A DNA stretch of 64,000 nucleotides from Nocardia acidivorans NBRC 108247 (lineage in GTDB: Bacteria > Actinomycetota > Actinomycetes > Mycobacteriales > Mycobacteriaceae), in contig NZ_BDAW01000009.1 of assembly GCF_001625085.1 (NCBI RefSeq), forward strand, positions 62,001 through 126,000. The letters are read 5' to 3'. The notes under the pieces were generated by a model. The model was not told the origin of the DNA. It made no database searches and saw only the letters and a program-made list of their open reading frames with translations. Positions 60,179 to 64,000 of the stretch are shown piece by piece (position 1 is the stretch's first letter; each line of letters opens with the position of its first letter). Made by a program: the position numbers and the translations under genes.

Positions 60179-60800
60179 TCAGGCTCCGGACGCGGGCGGA
60201 TTCGCCTCGGCGACGCTCGTGCCGGTGGCCCGCGCGCGAGACTTGCGCGGCCGCAACGCCTGGAGTCGGGCCGCGGCGGCATCGAGGAATAGCTCGAGCG
60301 CGTAATCATAAGAGTTACAGCGCATTTCATCCCGCAGCAGCGGTGCGACGGCCACCAGATGCGGATACGTCTGCGGCGAGAGCGCCGGATAGGTCTCATC
60401 CCAGACCCGATACTCGGCCTCGCGCGCGGTGTCCGGCAGTGCGCTCCAGCACGATTCCTGCGCCGCGCTGGCCATGCCCTGATCCACGAGCGCGTGATAC
60501 AGCCGCACCGACTCCGCGTCCGGAAATCCCGCGCCGCGCAGCACCCCGAGGATGGTGTTGATGGATTCGGCCTCCCTGGCCCGTCCGGTGGTGCGATACA
60601 TGGTGAGTGTGGCAACCTGCGGGCAGTCCAGATATCCATCCCGAATACGGTGACCTATGGCCCGAAGATCCTGCCGCCAATCACCGGTCGGCACATATCC
60701 CGCTATCGCGCGGCCGATGAGTTCGTCGGCAACCGCGAGCAGCAGGTCATCGGTGCCCTTGAAGTATCGGTACAGCGCCCAGGGCCGCGCCCAGTCGGCG
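60179..60800 (-). pseudogene. TetR-type regulator lacking its DNA-binding N-terminus
   Basis: The minus-strand frame gives the ligand-binding part of a TetR protein: PWALYRYFKGTDDLLLAVAD, the end of the HTH, then a ~185-residue helical domain ending at 60179. Upstream of PWALYRYF the sequence turns into a transporter gene read on the other strand. The start, helices 1-2 and most of the recognition helix are missing. Open reading continues upstream only as antisense of the transporter. Confidence 0.75.
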
Positions 60801-61165
60801 CCCATCGGCATCGTCGCTGCGGCTGTCCGATTCCGCGGATTGCTGCGGGTCAACCCGCGCGACGCCCTGATCCCGGTCATCCTGCCGGTCATCGGCGCGA
60901 TCCTGCTGCTCGGCCTCGCGGGCTATCTGAGTGGGACTACTGGAGCGGCACCGGCCATTACGAGGTCGCCGCCGACAACGGCTGGTTCGTGCTGTCGGTG
61001 CCACTGGCCATGGTCCTGTCCGGCATCGTGGTCGCCGCCTGGGCCAAATGGGTGCGCCGCTCCCCCTACTTCCTGCGCCCCGCGCGCGGGACGCTGGTCA
61101 CCGACGACATCGAAGAACCAGCCCATCCGGAATCGATCCCCTCGTTGTCAGGAGCATCTGAATGA
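60800..61165 (+). pseudogene. Transporter C-terminal fragment, N-truncated and frameshifted
   Basis: On the plus strand, VAAAVRFRGLLRVNPRDALI and PVILPVIGAILLLGLAGYLS give one membrane helix. Near 60930 the frame shifts by one base and continues as EWDYWSGTGHYEVAADNGWF, a second helix (VLSVPLAMVLSGIVVAAWAK) and a polar tail. This looks like the C-terminus of a permease, perhaps of the APC amino-acid family, although that is uncertain. The start is lost at the same junction as the TetR gene. Its stop overlaps the amidohydrolase ATG (ATGA). Confidence 0.65.
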
Positions 61166-62790
61166 CCCACGCCGACCTTGTGTTCACCGGCGGCACCGTC
61201 CTCACCATGGACTCGGCGCGCAGCCGCGCCACCGCGCTCGCCGTCACCGGCGACCGCATCACCGCCGTGGGGCACGCCGAGGTACGGGCAGCCATCGGAC
61301 CGCGCACCGAGGTGGTGGATCTGACCGGGCGCGCCCTGCTGCCCGGCTTCCAGGACGCGCATATCCACGCGGCCTCCGCGGGCGTGGAACTGGGCGAATG
61401 CGATCTCACCGGCACCGTCGAACTCGATGAGTACTTCCGGCGCATCACCGCCTACGCCGCAGAACATCCCGAGCGGCAATGGATTACGGGCAGCGGCTGG
61501 TCGATGGAGAGCTTCCCGGGCGGCGTGCCGACCCGCCAACAGCTCGACGCCCTGGTGCCCGATCGCCCGGTGTATCTGACCAATCGCGATCACCACGGCG
61601 CGTGGGCCAATACCCGGGCGCTGGAGTTGGCCGGTATCACCAAGGACACATCCGATCCGGCCGACGGCCGCGTCGAACGCGAGCCCGGCGGCACGCCCAT
61701 CGGCATGCTCCAGGAAGGCGCGATGCACCTGGTCGAACAGGTGCTGCCGCCGGTCACCCCCGAGGATCGGATGGCCGGACTGCTGCGTGCGCAGGCGCAC
61801 CTGCACGCACTGGGCATCACCGCCTGGCAGGACGCGTACCTCAGCGCCGACGGCGGTCCGATGGATCACGCGGCCACCTACTTCGCGGCCTCGGAGAACG
61901 GCGCCCTCACCGCCCGCGTCACCGGCGCGCAGTGGTGGGAGCGGGAACGGGGGGCCGAGCAGATCCCGGCAATGATCCTGCGCCGCAAGCAATTCCGGTC
62001 CGAGCGCTTCCGCCTCGACACCGTCAAGATCATGCAGGACGGTATCGCGGAGAACTACACCGCCGCCATGACCGTGCCGTACAAGGACCGGCACGGCTGC
62101 TGCACCAGCAATTCCGGACTCAGCTTCGTGGACCCGATCGCCCTGCGCGACTACGTGACCGAACTGGACGCACTCGATTTCCAGGTGCACTTCCACGCCC
62201 TGGGCGATCGCGCGGTCCGCGAATCCTTGGACGCGGTCGAGGCCGCGCTGCTGGCCAACGGCCCGCGCGGCAATCGGCATCACCTGGCACACCTGCAGGT
62301 GGTGCACGCCGCGGACATCCCGCGCTTTCATCGCCTGGGCGCGGTGGCGAATCTGCAACCGCTGTGGGCCGCCCACGAGGTGCAGATGGATGAGCTCACC
62401 CTGCCGTTCATGGGCGGTGACCTGGCCGAACGCCAGTACATGTTCGGCGATCTGCTGCGCGCCGGTGCGACCCTGGCCTGCGGGAGCGACTGGCCGGTGA
62501 GCGAGGCCGCACCGCTGGCGGGCATTCATGTCGCGGTCAATCGCATCCATCCGGATTCGGACGAACCGCCGCTGCTGCCCGAGCAGCGACTGGATCTGAT
62601 GACCGCCCTGGCCGCGTACACCGCGGGCTCCGCGTACGTGAACCGGCGTGACGACACCGGCGCACTGCGGGTCGGTGCACTCGCGGATCTCGTTGTGCTG
62701 GACCGTGATCCGTTCGAACATTTGCCTTCGGAGATCGCCGGCACCCGGGTCGAGCAGACTTACGTCGGAGGTGTGCGGGTCTTCGGCTGA
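61162..62790 (+). CDS. YtcJ-type amidohydrolase
   Basis: A 542-residue metal-dependent hydrolase of the amidohydrolase-3 group. ALLPGFQDAHIHAAS holds the HxH metal ligands. FHALGDRAVRESLDAVEAAL supplies a later His, HHLAHLQVVHAADIPRF another, and ACGSDWPVSEAAPLAGI the Asp ligand. Length is normal for YtcJ. The substrate of most members is unknown. The ATG overlaps the upstream permease fragment's stop, suggesting these were once co-transcribed. Confidence 0.92.
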   Translation: MTHADLVFTGGTVLTMDSARSRATALAVTGDRITAVGHAEVRAAIGPRTEVVDLTGRALLPGFQDAHIHAASAGVELGECDLTGTVELDEYFRRITAYAAEHPERQWITGSGWSMESFPGGVPTRQQLDALVPDRPVYLTNRDHHGAWANTRALELAGITKDTSDPADGRVEREPGGTPIGMLQEGAMHLVEQVLPPVTPEDRMAGLLRAQAHLHALGITAWQDAYLSADGGPMDHAATYFAASENGALTARVTGAQWWERERGAEQIPAMILRRKQFRSERFRLDTVKIMQDGIAENYTAAMTVPYKDRHGCCTSNSGLSFVDPIALRDYVTELDALDFQVHFHALGDRAVRESLDAVEAALLANGPRGNRHHLAHLQVVHAADIPRFHRLGAVANLQPLWAAHEVQMDELTLPFMGGDLAERQYMFGDLLRAGATLACGSDWPVSEAAPLAGIHVAVNRIHPDSDEPPLLPEQRLDLMTALAAYTAGSAYVNRRDDTGALRVGALADLVVLDRDPFEHLPSEIAGTRVEQTYVGGVRVFG

Positions 62791-62896
62791 CGCGAATTCG
62801 AGCCCCAATTCGCGGCGCGGCGGGTGCGATGCTATTGTCTGAGGCATCGGTCGCCCGTCGTGCGCGACAATCTCCCTTCTTCGGTAAGAGACAAAG

Positions 62897-62921
62897 TATG
62901 TGTAACTGTCGGTTACACATA
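62897..62921. promoter_or_regulatory. Perfect inverted repeat TATGTGTAAC-n5-GTTACACATA
   Basis: A perfect 10-bp inverted repeat with a five-base spacer, AT-rich amid GC-rich DNA, between the 3' ends of two convergent genes. It lacks a T run, so it is not a typical terminator. It has the form of a TetR-type operator, but no promoter for either flanking gene lies here. It could also be a leftover operator of a lost gene, or serve as a bidirectional hairpin. Confidence 0.5.
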
Positions 62922-62941
62922 AATCCTCTGCTCTTCTTCGA

Positions 62942-64000
62942 TCACTTGTCCCGGTAGGCGACCAGGTGCGCCAGCGCCGTCAGATCGGCCGCGGCCACCT
63001 CCGGCGGCAGTGCGCCCAAGGCCGATTCCAGGGCGGCCGCCGCACGTCCGAGCGTGTGCGCCCGCCCGCCCGCTTCCTCGATCAACAGCGCCGCCCGGGC
63101 CGCCCGCTGCGCGGTCATGGGCTGGCGCGCGTGATAGATGCGCGCGAACTCCCGGCCCGGTCCGGTATCCGAGGCCAGCGCGGAGACCACCGGGAACGAC
63201 TGTTTGCGTTGAATCAGATCGCTGTGCGCGGGCTTTCCCGTCACCGCGGGATCGCCCCAGATATCGATGGCATCGTCGACCAACTGGAACACCAGGCCGA
63301 GTTCGCAGCCGAAGGTGTGCATGGCCGACACCACCCGATGATCCGCGCCCGCGCAGAGTGCGCCGAGCGCGCACGCGCACCCCAGGAGCGCACCGGTCTT
63401 GCCCGCGGCCATGGTGAGGTATTCCTCCACGCTGACCGAGGACCGTTCGGCGAAGGCGCAATCCTCGTACTGCCCCCGGCACAGCGTGACGGTGGCGCGG
63501 GCCAGTCGGATTACCGCCTCGGCGGTGACCGGTTCGGGCACGCCGTCGGAGAGCACACCGAGGGCCAGCGCCTGCAGGGCGTCGCCGAGCAGCGTGGCAT
63601 TGGTTTCACCCCATACCCGCCACACCGTGGGCCGGCCGTGCCGGAACGGGTCCTCGTCCATGACATCGTCGTGAATCAGCGAGAAGTTGTGCAGCAGTTC
63701 GACGGCCGCGGCCGCATGGGTCGCGCTCTCGATACTGCCGCCGCAGGCGACGGCCGCGGCGAAGGTGAGGGCGGGGCGCAGCGCCTTGCCCTGTGCGCCG
63801 GTGGTCGGCACGCCGTCGGCATCGCACCAGCCGAAGTGGTAGCCCGCCATCCGATCCATCGGGTCGGCCAGGGAGTCGATCGCCGCGCGCAGAACCGGTT
63901 CGATGGCCAGGCGTGCGGCGGCCAGCTGTCCGCGGGCCGCGTGCTGTGCGCCGCTCTCGGCCGGATGTTGACCGTATTCGGCGGGCCGCTGGCGTATTTC
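62942..64000 (-). CDS. Polyprenyl diphosphate synthase, 5' end outside window
   Basis: An all-helical trans-prenyltransferase, 352 codons visible; the frame runs off the end at 64000. First Asp-rich motif SLIHDDVMDEDPFRHGRPT and second motif VFQLVDDAIDIWGDPAVTGK are intact, as is GKALRPAL. It condenses isopentenyl diphosphate onto an allylic diphosphate. The visible N-terminal ~45 residues before MDRMAGYHFGWCD are a helix preceded by a polar stretch (EIRQRPAEYGQHPAESG) and more sequence may lie outside. The GYHFGWCDADG version of this family is found near family 2 encapsulins in some actinobacteria, as I recall. Product chain length unknown. Confidence 0.88.
   Translation of the reverse strand, partial: EIRQRPAEYGQHPAESGAQHAARGQLAAARLAIEPVLRAAIDSLADPMDRMAGYHFGWCDADGVPTTGAQGKALRPALTFAAAVACGGSIESATHAAAAVELLHNFSLIHDDVMDEDPFRHGRPTVWRVWGETNATLLGDALQALALGVLSDGVPEPVTAEAVIRLARATVTLCRGQYEDCAFAERSSVSVEEYLTMAAGKTGALLGCACALGALCAGADHRVVSAMHTFGCELGLVFQLVDDAIDIWGDPAVTGKPAHSDLIQRKQSFPVVSALASDTGPGREFARIYHARQPMTAQRAARAALLIEEAGGRAHTLGRAAAALESALGALPPEVAAADLTALAHLVAYRDK

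Overview
The window is high-GC actinobacterial DNA from a mycolic-acid bacterium, most likely Nocardia or a close relative. Evidence: strong G/C bias at third codon positions, an actinobacterial integration host factor, MmpL and lppL-type genes, and a core gene order that I recall from Mycobacterium tuberculosis Rv2135c-Rv2141c: histidine phosphatase, uppP, small hypothetical, lppL, pyrD, PEBP, M20 peptidase. That block spans about 1-19.1 kb and is interrupted by about 9 kb of accessory genes.

Layout. 0-19 kb: core genes plus a hemin ABC transporter (hmuTUV) behind an IdeR-like iron box, an ECF41-like sigma factor/MmpL operon, pyrD, an acyl-CoA synthetase, a PEBP protein and an M20 peptidase. 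19-27.5 kb: two paralogous helical-repeat proteins, a scramblase-like protein, an FAD monooxygenase, HxlR and FadR-type regulators and a cupin. 27.5-36.5 kb: MgtA-like glycosyltransferase, amidase, aldo/keto reductase, GT87-type transferase, methyltransferase, and several decaying fragments (P-loop kinase, Rpn nuclease, others).

36.8-44.0 kb is the most striking region. A seven-gene operon with its own intrinsic terminator encodes a DegT aminotransferase, an MFS transporter, a sulfotransferase, an SDR with a degenerate active site, an HK97-fold capsid-like protein, a DadA-type FAD oxidase and an Asp/Glu racemase. The capsid-like protein has no phage genes around it and the strongest ribosome-binding site I noticed. 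This fits a family 3 ('natural product') encapsulin: a protein shell that may house part of a small biosynthetic pathway for a sulfated, amine-bearing metabolite.

44-49 kb: two inverted tRNA-Leu(GAG) genes enclose mIHF, a repeat protein and a wrecked UvrA-like gene. The middle of that gene has been replaced by a foreign-looking ADP-ribosyltransferase toxin domain and a tyrosine-recombinase tail. An HsaA-like monooxygenase pseudogene follows. 49-55.6 kb: a molybdopterin/cytochrome b pair, NUDIX plus HTH regulator, SDR, DedA and small enzymes. 55.7-62.8 kb: GABA catabolism (gabT and a frameshifted aldehyde dehydrogenase) divergent from a PucR regulator, a doubly truncated TetR/permease pair, and a YtcJ-type amidohydrolase. 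The window ends inside a polyprenyl diphosphate synthase gene.

All assignments come from reading sequence and translations, without any database search. Single-base frameshifts may be sequencing errors.
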